Shown: one piece after another, positions 28,779 to 37,722 of the stretch
Position numbering within the stretch: the stretch's first letter is position 1
How the letters are laid out: each line of letters begins with the position of its first letter
Assembly: GCF_026625605.1 (NCBI RefSeq)
Contig: NZ_CP113054.1
Location: 310,001 to 374,000, forward strand
Direction of reading: 5' to 3'
DNA length: 64,000 nt
Source: Luteolibacter sp. SL250
GTDB taxonomy: Bacteria; Verrucomicrobiota; Verrucomicrobiia; Verrucomicrobiales; Akkermansiaceae
Notes under the pieces: generated by a model
Databases searched by the model: none
Seen by the model: only the letters and a program-made list of their open reading frames with translations
Told to the model about the DNA's origin: nothing
Made by a program: the position numbers and the translations under genes

Positions 28779-29761
28779 GCGAACCGAGCGACAACATCCT
28801 GGAAGTGGACAAGCTCATCGTTTCCTTTGAAACGGAGCGGGGTCTGCTGCGTGCGGTGGACCAGGTGTCCTTCACCGTGCCGAGGGGCAAGACGGTGGGT
28901 ATTGTCGGGGAGTCTGGCTGTGGCAAGAGCGTGACCGCCATGTCCATCGTCGGCCTGCTGCCGCAACCTGCCGGGAAGATCCTTGGCGGTGACATCCACT
29001 TCAACGGCCATGACCTGACCCACGCCTCCGAGCGCGAGATGCGGAGGGTGCGGGGAGGGGAGATCGGCGTGATCTTCCAGGAGCCGATGACGGCGCTCAA
29101 CCCGGTGCACCGGATCGGCCGGCAGGTGAGCGAGGTGCTCCGACTGCATACGAAGATGTCGAAGCGCGAGGCGTGGGAGGCCTCCATCGAGATGCTGGAC
29201 CACGTGCGCATCCCCGCACCGGAAAGGCGGATGATGGACTACCCGCACCAGCTTTCCGGAGGCATGCGCCAGCGCGTGATGATCGCGATGGCGCTGGCCT
29301 GCAAGCCGTCGCTGCTGATCGCGGATGAGCCGACGACCGCCCTGGATGTCACCGTGCAGGCACAGATCCTCGACTTGCTCGACCGGCTCCAGAAGGAAAG
29401 CGGCATGTCCACCATCCTGATCACCCACGATCTGGGCGTCATCGCGGAGACGTGCGACGAGGTGGTGGTGATGTATGCCGGGCGGGTGTGTGAGAAGGCC
29501 CCGGCGAAGGAACTTTTCGAGCGGCCGCTGCACGCCTACACCAAGGGCTTGCTGGCCTCCATCCCGACGCTGGAGACACCGCCGAAGTCGGTGCTGGCCA
29601 CCATCCCCGGCATGGTGGCGGGCTTGGGTGACCACGCCCACGGCTGCCGCTTCTGCCAGCGCATGGGCCGCACCGACCGCGGGACGCGCGAGCGCCCGAG
29701 ATTCGAGGAAGTATCGCCCGGCCACTGGGTGGAAACCTGTCCCTTCTGCTACGAACCGTGA
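28775..29761 (+). CDS. Oligopeptide ABC transporter ATP-binding protein (OppD/DppD type)
   Basis: A 328-residue ATPase subunit. It contains Walker A GESGCGKS (near residue 46), the signature [15 protein letters not shown], Walker [14 protein letters not shown] and the switch His in ITHDLGV. The C-terminal Cys-bearing extension [10 protein letters not shown]...ETCPFCY is the oligopeptide-transporter tail typical of OppD/OppF. It overlaps the preceding gene by ATGA and the next by GTGA, so all five genes form one coupled operon. Confidence 0.92.
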   Translation: MSEPSDNILEVDKLIVSFETERGLLRAVDQVSFTVPRGKTVGIVGESGCGKSVTAMSIVGLLPQPAGKILGGDIHFNGHDLTHASEREMRRVRGGEIGVIFQEPMTALNPVHRIGRQVSEVLRLHTKMSKREAWEASIEMLDHVRIPAPERRMMDYPHQLSGGMRQRVMIAMALACKPSLLIADEPTTALDVTVQAQILDLLDRLQKESGMSTILITHDLGVIAETCDEVVVMYAGRVCEKAPAKELFERPLHAYTKGLLASIPTLETPPKSVLATIPGMVAGLGDHAHGCRFCQRMGRTDRGTRERPRFEEVSPGHWVETCPFCYEP

Positions 29762-30771
29762 GTGAGAATCCCATACTTTCCGTCAACGATCTGCGGGTCC
29801 ACTTTCCGGTCCGCGGAGGGGTGCTGTACCGGCAGAAGGGATCGGTGAAGGCGGTGGATGGCGTTTCGCTGGCCATCAGGCCGGGTGAGACTCTGGGCCT
29901 GGTGGGGGAGTCCGGTTGCGGAAAGTCCACGCTCGGCAAAGCGTTCGTGCGCCTGCTGAAACCGACGGCGGGGACCATCCAGTTCGAGGGGCGCGAGATT
30001 TCCCACCTGCGGCAGGGACGGGTGCGTCCGCTGCGGCGGGATTTCCAAATGATCTTCCAGGATCCGGTGGAATCGCTGGACCCGCGCATGAGCGTGCGCG
30101 CGTTGCTGACGGAGCCGTATCAAGTCCATGGCCTGGGCAACCGCGCGGAGCGGAAGAAGTGGGTGGACGAGCTGCTGGAGCGGGTGGGCCTGCCGGCGGC
30201 ATCCGCGGAGCGTTACCCGTTCGAGTTTTCCGGCGGACAGCGGCAGCGCATCGGCATCGCGCGGGCGCTCGCGCTGAAGCCGAAGCTGATCATCTGCGAC
30301 GAGCCGGTGTCCGCGCTGGATGTCTCCGTGCAGTCGCAGATCCTCAACCTGCTGGTGGAGCTGCAGAAGGACTTCGGACTTTCCTACCTTTTCATCGCCC
30401 ACAACCTCTCCGTGGTGAAGCACATCAGCGACCGTGTGGCGGTGATGTATCTGGGCAAGATCGTGGAACTCGCGACCGCGGAGGTGATCTACCGTGATCC
30501 GCGCCACGCCTACACCAAGGCACTGCTCTCCGCGATCCCATCACCGGACCCTACCGCGCAGCGGAAGAAGATCCTGCTGGAAGGGGATGTGCCGTCGCCG
30601 ATCGACCCGCCCGCGGGCAGTGCCTTCGGCCACCGGATCAAGCATCCCCGCTATGAGGAAACCATCGGGATGGATCTTTCGCTGAAGGAGATCGCGCCGG
30701 GCCATCTGGTGGCGAATGACCCTTGCTGCCTGACGGACGCGGACTGGAAGGCGTTGCAGGGCTTGAAATAG
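29758..30771 (+). CDS. Oligopeptide ABC transporter ATP-binding protein (OppF/DppF type)
   Basis: The second ATPase of the importer, 337 residues. It shows Walker [12 protein letters not shown], the signature [15 protein letters not shown], Walker [14 protein letters not shown] and switch HNLSVV. The N-terminal [23 protein letters not shown] and the [14 protein letters not shown] tail are OppF-like. The start is GTG, in the GTGA overlap with the upstream ATPase gene. It is the last gene of the operon and is followed by the inverted-repeat element at 30783-30953. E. coli Yej uses a single fused ATPase; here there are two separate ones. Confidence 0.92.
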   Translation: MSENPILSVNDLRVHFPVRGGVLYRQKGSVKAVDGVSLAIRPGETLGLVGESGCGKSTLGKAFVRLLKPTAGTIQFEGREISHLRQGRVRPLRRDFQMIFQDPVESLDPRMSVRALLTEPYQVHGLGNRAERKKWVDELLERVGLPAASAERYPFEFSGGQRQRIGIARALALKPKLIICDEPVSALDVSVQSQILNLLVELQKDFGLSYLFIAHNLSVVKHISDRVAVMYLGKIVELATAEVIYRDPRHAYTKALLSAIPSPDPTAQRKKILLEGDVPSPIDPPAGSAFGHRIKHPRYEETIGMDLSLKEIAPGHLVANDPCCLTDADWKALQGLK

Positions 30772-30782
30772 GATGGGAACTG

Positions 30783-30953
30783 TGGCTGCGGCGTCCCGCC
30801 GCAGGCCGTGGCGATGGCGTCCCGCCATCGTTCTGAGGGAGCCGGATGCCAATTTGGCGGATGCGGAAGGTCTCCCGATTTGATGGCAGCAGATCCGGGA
30901 AAGAATTGAGGCGAGACGCCACAATCACGGCCTGCGGCGGGACGCCGCAGCCA
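30783..30953. repeat. Intergenic palindromic element with 28-bp inverted repeats
   Basis: The 28-bp arms at 30783-30810 and 30926-30953 are exact reverse complements. Each arm contains its own hairpin CTGCGGC-GTCCC-GCCGCAG, and a second hairpin CGATGGCG-TCC-CGCCATCG lies at 30812-30830. The element fills the gap between the importer operon and glcD, which converge here. It could stop transcription from both sides, or be a REP- or MITE-like repeat. No coding sequence is evident. Confidence 0.7.
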
Positions 30954-30966
30954 TGGGCTTCGCCAT

Positions 30967-32349
30967 TCAGAAATCCAGGAACTTGCCCGGATTGAGGATG
31001 CCCTGGGGATCGAGGGCTTTTTTCAGCGCGAGGTGGGTAGCCATGGATGTCTCGCCGAGGGCCTGGCGGATCCATGGCTTCTTCGCGATGCCCACGCCGT
31101 GCTCGCCGGTGATGGCACCGCCCTGTTCGAGGACCCATTTGAAAAGCAGGTCGAGCGCGGCGTCCGCCTTCGTGCGGATGACGGGGTCCTGGTAGTCCGC
31201 GACCATCAGGTTGGTGTGGATGTTGCCATCCCCGGCATGGCCGAAGCAGGCGACGGCGATGCCGGTTTCCGCCTCCAGCCCGCGGGCGAAGTTCACCAGC
31301 TCCACCAGCTTCGAGCGCGGGACGACGATGTCCTCGTTGAGCTTGGTCAGGCCGGTGTCGCGCAGGGAGAAGGAGAACTCGCGGCGGAGCTTCCAGATGC
31401 GTTCGCAGGAGGCCTCGTCGGGCGCGCGCTCGATGAAGGTCGCGCCGAGCGAAAGCAGGAGCGCGTGGAGTTCCTCCAGCTCTGACAGCACGGCGGCGGG
31501 CCTGCCGTCGATCTCCACGATGAGGTGGGCGTTGCCTTCCGGGAACACATCCGGGCCGAGCTTCCTGCGCGCGGCGGCCAGGGTGAAGGTGTCGGTGATC
31601 TCCAGCGCGGAGGGCAGGTGCCCGCTGTTGAGGATGGCCTGCACGGCGGCGGCGGCCATGGGGAAGTCCGGGAAGATGGCGGCCAGCATCGCACGGCTGG
31701 CCGGTTTCGGGATGATGCGCAGGGTGGCCTCCGTCACGACGCCCAGCAGGCCTTCCGAGCCGGTGAACGCGCCGATGAGGTCGAAGCCGGTCTTGTTCTT
31801 GTGCAGGCGTCCGCCGGTGCGGAGGACATCGCCGTTGGCCAGCACCACCTCCAGGCCCAGCACGTAGCTACGGGTCACGCCGTACTTCAGGCAGCGCGGG
31901 CCGCCCGCGTTGGTGGCGATGTTCCCGCCGATGGAGCAGTCCTTCAGCGAGGCGGGGTCCGGCGGGTATTCCCAGCCCATGTCGTTCGCCGCCTTCTGGA
32001 GATCCCCGGTGATGACGCCGGGCTGGACGATGGCGACGCCATCCTCCGGGTGGATGCCCAGGATCCGGTTCATCCGTGCGGTGGACAGGACGATGCCGCC
32101 GTGGAGCGGCACACATCCCCCGACATAGCCGTAGCCCGCGCCGCGGGTGGTGACCGGGATCCGGTGCTCCGAGGCGAATTTCATCACGGCGGACACATCC
32201 GAGGTCGATTCCGCGAAGACCACCACATCCGGAGGATGGCTGGCGTACCATTTGTCCGTGGAGTGGGATTCGAGCACGGCGGAGGCAACGGACACCTTGT
32301 CAGGGCCGACGATGGCGGAGAGCCGCTCCAGCAGGGAGGCTTGGGACAT
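30967..32349 (-). CDS. glcD: Glycolate oxidase subunit GlcD-like FAD-linked oxidase
   Basis: A 460-residue PCMH-type flavoprotein that would oxidise glycolate or D-lactate to the 2-oxo acid. Evidence includes TTRGAGYGYVGGCVPLHGGIV and GGNIATNAGGPRCLKYGVTRSYVLGLEVV in the FAD domain, and CFGHAGDGNIHTNLMV with ITGEHGVGIAKKPW and DPQGILNPGKFLDF in the C-terminal domain. These are the standard GlcD/D-lactate dehydrogenase landmarks, and the length is normal. The usual glcE and glcF partners are not adjacent, so it may act alone like a D-lactate dehydrogenase. Confidence 0.88.
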   Translation of the reverse strand: MSQASLLERLSAIVGPDKVSVASAVLESHSTDKWYASHPPDVVVFAESTSDVSAVMKFASEHRIPVTTRGAGYGYVGGCVPLHGGIVLSTARMNRILGIHPEDGVAIVQPGVITGDLQKAANDMGWEYPPDPASLKDCSIGGNIATNAGGPRCLKYGVTRSYVLGLEVVLANGDVLRTGGRLHKNKTGFDLIGAFTGSEGLLGVVTEATLRIIPKPASRAMLAAIFPDFPMAAAAVQAILNSGHLPSALEITDTFTLAAARRKLGPDVFPEGNAHLIVEIDGRPAAVLSELEELHALLLSLGATFIERAPDEASCERIWKLRREFSFSLRDTGLTKLNEDIVVPRSKLVELVNFARGLEAETGIAVACFGHAGDGNIHTNLMVADYQDPVIRTKADAALDLLFKWVLEQGGAITGEHGVGIAKKPWIRQALGETSMATHLALKKALDPQGILNPGKFLDF

Positions 32350-32370
32350 GATGGGTTTCGGAGAAAAGAG

Positions 32371-34032
32371 TCAGGCGTACATCTTCTTGTAATACTCGTC
32401 CCCCATGCGGTCGGCGTCGAAGAACGGCACCACATCGTTCATGGACTTCAGCACGAGCTGGTTCCACCCTTCAGGGTTGCCGTAGTAGAGCGGCAGGATC
32501 TTCTGGGTGAGGCCTTCGTAGAAGCCCATCATGTCATAGCGGTCCCGGTCCTCCGGGGACAGGTGCGGATCTGCGGGCGGGATGATGAAGGAGTTCACGC
32601 CGTCCTTGGCGAACTCGCAGACCCAGCCGTCGTAGGTGGAGAAGTTGACGGAGCCGTTCATGGCGGCGGTCATGCCGGAGGTGCCGGACGCCTCACGGGT
32701 GACGACGGGGTTGTTCAGCCAGACGTCGGAGCCCGTCTTCAACTGGCGGGAAAGATCCAGCTCGTAGCCGGTGAGGACCGTCGCGTTCGGGTAGTCCTTC
32801 GTCAGGTTGATCAGGTGGTTGAAGGTATTGATCGCGCTGTAGTCGAAGGGATACGGCTTGCCGGCCCAGATCACCTGCACGGGATACTGCGGGTGGTTGA
32901 GCATCTCGCGGAAAAGGCGGATGTCGCGGGTGATCAGGTCCGGGCGTTTGTAGCCGGCGAAGCGGCGGGCCCAGACGATGGTCAGCACGTCCGGCTTGAA
33001 GATCTTGCCCGTCTGGTCCGCGACAGTGCGGAAAAGGCGCTCCTTCAGCTCGCGTTTGCGGTTGCTGAGGCATTCCGTGTCGCCGTTGTTGCGGGCGGCC
33101 TCCAGTCCGTGGTCCGCCCAGTATTTCTTGTTCTGGGCGTTGGTCACGTGGTCGATCCCGCAGATATCCGGGTAGTCCTTCCACATCTGGCGGGAGACCT
33201 CGCCGTGCAGCTTCGAGACGCCGTTCGCCTTGTGGCTCAGGCGCAGCGCGGCGAGCGAGTGGTTGAAGACATCCCCCTCGATGCCGGTGATCTTCCGCGC
33301 CTCGTCGCCGGTGATGGAGCCGAAGAAGGAGAAGTCGCGCAGCAGGTTGAAGTCGTGCTTCTCGTTGCCCGCTTCCTCCGGGGTGTGGGTGGTGAAGATG
33401 AAGCGCTTCTTCACCTCGTCCACCTTGCGGAACTTGTCATAGACATGGAATGCGGCGGAGAGGCCGTGTGCCTCATTCAGGTGCCAGACTTCCGGATCCA
33501 CGCCGAGTTCATCCAGCAGGCGTGCGCCGCCCGCGCCGAGGATGATGTACTGGGCGATCCGGCGCAGAGGGTCGTTGTCGTAGAGGCGGTGCGTGATCGC
33601 ACGGGAAAGGTAGTCGTTTTCCTCGATGTCCGTGCTGAGGAAGAACATGGGCACGGTGTTGAAGATGTCACCGGGCAGGTAGAGGGCCTTCACCCACACC
33701 GCATGGCCGTGGACCGGGACGGTGAAGCGGATGCCGGTGTCCTGGAGGAAGGCGTAGGAGTTCTTCCGGAACTGGACGGCCAGTTCGTTGTCCTCACCGC
33801 GGACCTGGTTGTAGTAACCGTAGGTCCAGAGGATGCCGATGCCGGCGAGGTTCTGCTTCAGGCCCGCGGCAGCGCGCATGTGGGAACCGGCGAGGAAGCC
33901 GAGGCCCCCGGAGTAGATCTTGAAGCTTTGGTCGATCGCGAACTCGGAAGAAAAATAGACGGCGCTCTTCGCATACTCGGGGGCGATCTCGTAGTTGTGC
34001 GCGAAGGGCTTGGGGAGAAAGGACTGGGGCAT
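32371..34032 (-). CDS. Short GT35 alpha-glucan phosphorylase-like protein lacking the PLP lysine
   Basis: A 553-residue relative of glycogen/maltodextrin phosphorylase, which releases glucose-1-phosphate from alpha-glucans using pyridoxal phosphate. Matches include YFSSEFAIDQSFKIYSGGLGFLAGSHMRAA, HLNEAHGLSAA, FTTHTPEEAGNEK and WARRFAGYKRPDL. The active-site segment reads EASGTSGMTAAMNGS, with Thr455 where phosphorylases carry the lysine that bonds PLP (GMK or NMK). It may therefore be a non-PLP relative or an inactive paralogue. It lies 21 bp before glcD on the same strand. Confidence 0.85.
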   Translation of the reverse strand: MPQSFLPKPFAHNYEIAPEYAKSAVYFSSEFAIDQSFKIYSGGLGFLAGSHMRAAAGLKQNLAGIGILWTYGYYNQVRGEDNELAVQFRKNSYAFLQDTGIRFTVPVHGHAVWVKALYLPGDIFNTVPMFFLSTDIEENDYLSRAITHRLYDNDPLRRIAQYIILGAGGARLLDELGVDPEVWHLNEAHGLSAAFHVYDKFRKVDEVKKRFIFTTHTPEEAGNEKHDFNLLRDFSFFGSITGDEARKITGIEGDVFNHSLAALRLSHKANGVSKLHGEVSRQMWKDYPDICGIDHVTNAQNKKYWADHGLEAARNNGDTECLSNRKRELKERLFRTVADQTGKIFKPDVLTIVWARRFAGYKRPDLITRDIRLFREMLNHPQYPVQVIWAGKPYPFDYSAINTFNHLINLTKDYPNATVLTGYELDLSRQLKTGSDVWLNNPVVTREASGTSGMTAAMNGSVNFSTYDGWVCEFAKDGVNSFIIPPADPHLSPEDRDRYDMMGFYEGLTQKILPLYYGNPEGWNQLVLKSMNDVVPFFDADRMGDEYYKKMYA

Positions 34033-34140
34033 GGCGTGGGTGGGTGGCTGGAATCAGGCGTCTGCCGGGCGGGATGTTGCTCGATTCATACCAAAACTCA
34101 AACATTTACGGCTTCCGGATTTCGTTGGAAGCCAATGATT

Positions 34141-35226
34141 TCAAACACCTTTGCGCTGATCCGGCCGGATTTTCGCGCGTACTTCCTGCAGCGGTTTTTC
34201 GATCCATTTCCACGACGCGAGCGTGAGCAACCAGGTGATGACGGCGTAGGATAGGATCTTCAGCGAGGTGCCGATGGCGTTGTCGAAGTGGTCGCTCAAC
34301 CAGAGGAAGGGCAGGATCTTGCCCGCCGCGAGCGGGGCGAGGTTGTGGTAGAGGTAGATCCCGTAGGAAAGCGCGCCGATCTTCAGCAGGGTGGGCTGTT
34401 CCAGGAGCCTCTTCGGCCAGCCGCCGAAGCCGACGATGGCGGTGGCGACCAGGGAGCAGAGGAAGACGGAGAGGAAGGTCTGCTGGACGACGCGCAGGCT
34501 GAAGGTGGGCCAGCCCATGTCGTGGCCGATGAAGAGGTAGAGATAGGCGAACAGCGACAGCACGCCTGCGATCCTGAGCGGACGGCTTTCCATCGTCATC
34601 CCCTTGGAAACGGCGATGGCCAGCAGCGCGCCGAGTCCGAAGTAGTCGAAGGCCGCCCACAGCAACTTGTCCGGCCAGGCGATGTAGGCGCTGAGCTGCG
34701 GCTCGAACCACCGCGTGATGGGGGCGATGGCGGTGATGAGGATCACGGCGGGAAGGATCAGCCGCTTCGGCAGGAACCAGATGACGAACGGCCACAGCAG
34801 GTAGAACTGCTGCTGCATCGCCAGTGACCAGAAGTGGGCGCTGCCGGAAGGCCACATCCCGGCCAGCGCCATGCGGATGTTCGAGACATGGAAAACGTAC
34901 CACGGCAGGCCGGGCCAGACATCCGGCGCGCGGACGATCCACGCGAAAAAGAGCGCGGCGTAGTACGGGGCGAGGATCCGCAGGCCGCGGCGGATCTGAT
35001 AGACCTTCATCGATCGCCACTTCCAACTCCCGCCGGAGGCCTCCCCGCGCTCCCGCTCCCGCAGCAGGGAGCCGGTGATGAGGAAGCCGGTAAGAACGAG
35101 GAAGAGGAACAGGAAGATCTCCGCGGGAAAGATCCGCGGCAGCAGGTCGTGCGTCCAGTGGTCCCAGGCGATGACGATCATCGCCACCGCCCTCAGGCCA
35201 TCCAGTTGCACCGCGCGTCCGTTCAC
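34141..35226 (-). CDS. Acyltransferase 3 family (OafA/YrhL-like) membrane protein
   Basis: A 361-residue polytopic membrane protein of the acyltransferase-3 family, which O-acylates surface sugars or lipids. The start RAVQLDGLRAVAMIVIAWDHW matches the family opening LDGLRGIAxxxVxxxH with the catalytic-type His near residue 22. RRGLRILAPYY is the family Rxx(R) segment, and SLAMQQQFYLLWPFVIW is the usual second motif. About ten hydrophobic segments are visible. Its substrate is unknown, and the closest genes do not form an obvious polysaccharide cluster. Confidence 0.88.
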   Translation of the reverse strand: MNGRAVQLDGLRAVAMIVIAWDHWTHDLLPRIFPAEIFLFLFLVLTGFLITGSLLRERERGEASGGSWKWRSMKVYQIRRGLRILAPYYAALFFAWIVRAPDVWPGLPWYVFHVSNIRMALAGMWPSGSAHFWSLAMQQQFYLLWPFVIWFLPKRLILPAVILITAIAPITRWFEPQLSAYIAWPDKLLWAAFDYFGLGALLAIAVSKGMTMESRPLRIAGVLSLFAYLYLFIGHDMGWPTFSLRVVQQTFLSVFLCSLVATAIVGFGGWPKRLLEQPTLLKIGALSYGIYLYHNLAPLAAGKILPFLWLSDHFDNAIGTSLKILSYAVITWLLTLASWKWIEKPLQEVRAKIRPDQRKGV

Positions 35227-35287
35227 GCGCCGGAGCTTTCATGAAGGGACGGGCGATGCACGCGTTTTCCGTTGCGAATCGGTTTCC

Positions 35288-36556
35288 CTACCCGCCGGTG
35301 GTGATATACTGCGGGGCACCGGTGAGGCGCAGCGGAAGACCGGTGTCCCCGGCCTCCACCTTGCTTTCCTTTCCGAAGAGATCGTGGACGGTGACGGCTC
35401 CCTTCTTTCCGACGGGGATCAGGACTTCATGCGGGGTGATCTTGTCCGGGGACTGCATGGCGGGTGGTGCGGTCCAGGCCACCAGCTTCACCCCTCCCTT
35501 GCCATCCGTGAAGCTCAGGATGAAATCACGCGGTTGCTCCGTGGGGATCCGCTTCTCCAGCCGATAGCCGCGGAGCTGGCGGATGAGTTCCTTGCACGCG
35601 TTGAGGGCGGGCGTCGGTTCGCCGTCACGGTGGAGGGCGAAGCCTTCCTTGCCGGACCATTCGTACCAGATGGTGGCCTCCGCTCCCTCCAGCATGTCGA
35701 TGAGGTACTGGCGGACGAGATGCCAGGCCTGGTAATCGTAGGCCATCGCGGCGTCGCCGCCTGCATGGCCCTCCGCCTTGCCGATGGGAAAGCCGCGCTC
35801 GGAGTTCATCAGGCGGATGTCAGGCTTGCCGCCCGCCGCGACCATCTGCCCGCGCATGTGGGCGTAAGCCTCGATGTAGTCCTCCGGGGATTTCAGGCCG
35901 TAGGGATGGACGGACCAGACGTCGAAGCCGGCATCCAGCATCCCGTGGGCAAAGCAGAACTCCATCCACTTGTAGGATTCCGTCCACATGTTGGAAACGG
36001 AACCCGCGAGGATCACGCAGTCCGGATCCGCCGCCCGCATGGCGGGGATCGTCGCCTTCACCAGATTGGTGTATTCGATGGCGTAGGCCTCGGAGTTGCC
36101 CTTCTTGCCATGGCCGCCCCAGAAGGTTTTCGTGTTCGGCTCATTCCAGATCTCGAAGTGGATGCCCTGCCCCCTGAAGTGGGATGCCAGCGCCGCCGCA
36201 TACTTCGCATAGGCGGTGCGGCCCGGCTCATCCTTCACGTGGCCGTAGAGCTTGTTGTTGAAGGTGATGGGGGTGATGACCTTCAGCCCCCGTTCCTGGC
36301 AGAGCTTCACGAAAGCCTCGTAGCGGGAGAAATCATAAACGCCCTTTTCCTTCTCCACGCCCTCCCAGATGCAGCCGCGGCGGACCCACTTCAGACCCAG
36401 TGCCTGCACCTGATCCAGTGTCCCGACGTTCATGTCCGGTCCCTTGAGCTGGACGCCGAAATTTTCCGGGATGGTCCCGGTCCATGGGGCGGCCATCGAC
36501 TGGATGGAGGCCAGCGGAAGGGCGGAGAAAAGCAGGGCGAGGATCTTGAGCCGCAT
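35288..36556 (-). CDS. Secreted clan GH-A-like glycoside hydrolase
   Basis: A 422-residue secreted protein with signal peptide MRLKILALLFSALPLASIQSMAA. The TIM-barrel pattern of clan GH-A is visible: EIWNEPNTKTF near residue 150 carries the acid/base Glu within WNEPN, and RLMNSERGFPIG later carries a Glu suitable as nucleophile. KWVRRGCIWEGVEKEKGVYDFSRYE resembles the GH39/GH5 early barrel. A small C-terminal strand-rich part follows. I cannot fix the family or the sugar. The start at 36556 opens the signal peptide; the open frame upstream is antisense to the next gene's control region. Confidence 0.8.
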   Translation of the reverse strand: MRLKILALLFSALPLASIQSMAAPWTGTIPENFGVQLKGPDMNVGTLDQVQALGLKWVRRGCIWEGVEKEKGVYDFSRYEAFVKLCQERGLKVITPITFNNKLYGHVKDEPGRTAYAKYAAALASHFRGQGIHFEIWNEPNTKTFWGGHGKKGNSEAYAIEYTNLVKATIPAMRAADPDCVILAGSVSNMWTESYKWMEFCFAHGMLDAGFDVWSVHPYGLKSPEDYIEAYAHMRGQMVAAGGKPDIRLMNSERGFPIGKAEGHAGGDAAMAYDYQAWHLVRQYLIDMLEGAEATIWYEWSGKEGFALHRDGEPTPALNACKELIRQLRGYRLEKRIPTEQPRDFILSFTDGKGGVKLVAWTAPPAMQSPDKITPHEVLIPVGKKGAVTVHDLFGKESKVEAGDTGLPLRLTGAPQYITTGG

Positions 36557-36602
36557 CAGTCGTCCTAAGAGCACCGCGCGGCGCTCCGGATCAAGGCCGG
36601 AA

Positions 36603-37676
36603 TCAATCCTTCGCCGGGCCGGTCCATTTCTCCATCGCGGAGCTGTCCCCGATCCATGCGCCGAAGTAGGGCCATGCGGCATCCTTTTTCCACATGAACA
36701 CGAAAAACGGCCGGTCGTAGATGAAGGCCCTTGGTGGCTTGGGTTCCGGAGGGCCTCCGAATGGGTCCATTGCGATGGTGGTTTCGGACCGGACCCTCGC
36801 TCCTTTTTCATGGAGCTTGAAGCGGGTGAGCTGGCTCGCCTGGACGACGGTCATCGCTTTCATCCGCTCGAAGTCGATGAGGCCTCCGAGCTGGCCGCTG
36901 AACTCCGCCTTGGACTCCAGGGTCAGGTAGGGGATGCGGATCTGGTCCCCTTTGTAGAGATACTGGATCACTTCGGATTCCGGTATGTCGGCTCCTTTGC
37001 GCTCCAGCAATGACCTGATCCTCATGCTCGCCGTGTCAAAGTCGGAGGCGGCGGGAGGTAGATAGAGGATGACGGAATCGTCAGCATCCTTGCACCGGAT
37101 CTGGACCGCATGGGATCGTTCCGCCGGTTGCCACGACAGGACGCGGATGGCGGAGTGTCCGTCCCTGGCACCGAAGAAGCAGACCTCGGTTTCCTGTCCT
37201 CCCGCTTGGAATTTCAGCGGGATGGATTTGGCGCGGGCCAGTTCACGGAAGAACTCCACCTCATGATCGAGGAGGCCGAACGCCATCAACCTGCCGGGAG
37301 GAGGATTGTCATCGATCTTGAACGGCCCTTCCGGATCACCTGCCAGAGCGGCAGCCTCCCGGTTGACCGTCGCAAGGAATTCTGAGGTGGCCGGGCCACT
37401 CCATGTCTTCCATGACCCGTCGGGCATCGTGGCGGCGGCGTTCCATTTGAACCCCTCCAGCCGCGAGATCATCTCATTCTCCGGAGAGACGGTGAGCAGG
37501 GGGCCTGTCTCCGTCTTGATCTGGTCCCACGTCGCTTGGAACAGTGGTGACCAGACGACGGTCCGCTTCGCATCGATGGGCGCGGCGGGATGCGGGACCG
37601 CGGAAATTTCCGCAACAAGTCTCCCGGTGGCGAGGAATAGCAGCGCTGATAAAAAAAGATACCGGGAGACCTTCAT
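36603..37676 (-). CDS. Serpin-like secreted protein
   Basis: A 357-residue exported protein with a signal peptide (MKVSRYLFLSALLFLATGRLVA). The C-terminal IYDRPFFVFMWKKDAAWPYFGAWIGD strongly resembles the serpin end (DRPF followed by a strand and FxGxxxxP). VVWSPLFQATWDQI recalls the serpin NVVISPL start, and LHEKGARVRSETTIAM matches the hinge before the reactive loop. The hinge lacks the small residues (TEAAAAT) that inhibitory serpins need for loop insertion, so it may be a non-inhibitory serpin. A hairpin encloses its start codon. The assignment is by motif only. Confidence 0.65.
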   Translation of the reverse strand: MKVSRYLFLSALLFLATGRLVAEISAVPHPAAPIDAKRTVVWSPLFQATWDQIKTETGPLLTVSPENEMISRLEGFKWNAAATMPDGSWKTWSGPATSEFLATVNREAAALAGDPEGPFKIDDNPPPGRLMAFGLLDHEVEFFRELARAKSIPLKFQAGGQETEVCFFGARDGHSAIRVLSWQPAERSHAVQIRCKDADDSVILYLPPAASDFDTASMRIRSLLERKGADIPESEVIQYLYKGDQIRIPYLTLESKAEFSGQLGGLIDFERMKAMTVVQASQLTRFKLHEKGARVRSETTIAMDPFGGPPEPKPPRAFIYDRPFFVFMWKKDAAWPYFGAWIGDSSAMEKWTGPAKD

Positions 37677-37690
37677 GGTTTCCCGGTATC
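37659..37690 (-). promoter_or_regulatory. Hairpin enclosing the start codon of the serpin-like gene
   Basis: In the mRNA, the perfect 10-bp stem GATACCGGGA/TCCCGGTATC (arms at 37690-37681 and 37668-37659) closes around ACC-ATGAA-GGT, so the ATG at 37676 sits in the loop of a three-pair inner stem. The structure could hide the start from ribosomes until it is opened. The arms are plain in the sequence; the regulatory role is inferred. Confidence 0.5.
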
Positions 37691-37722
37691 TATGAAATCG
37701 GATCAGAGGAAACAAGAAACGA

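Noticed and set aside
31525..34254. 909-codon plus-strand open frame
   Set aside because: It lies antisense to glcD, the phosphorylase-like gene and the end of the acyltransferase gene, all of which have strong family motifs. Its own text is Arg/Gly/Val-rich without pattern.
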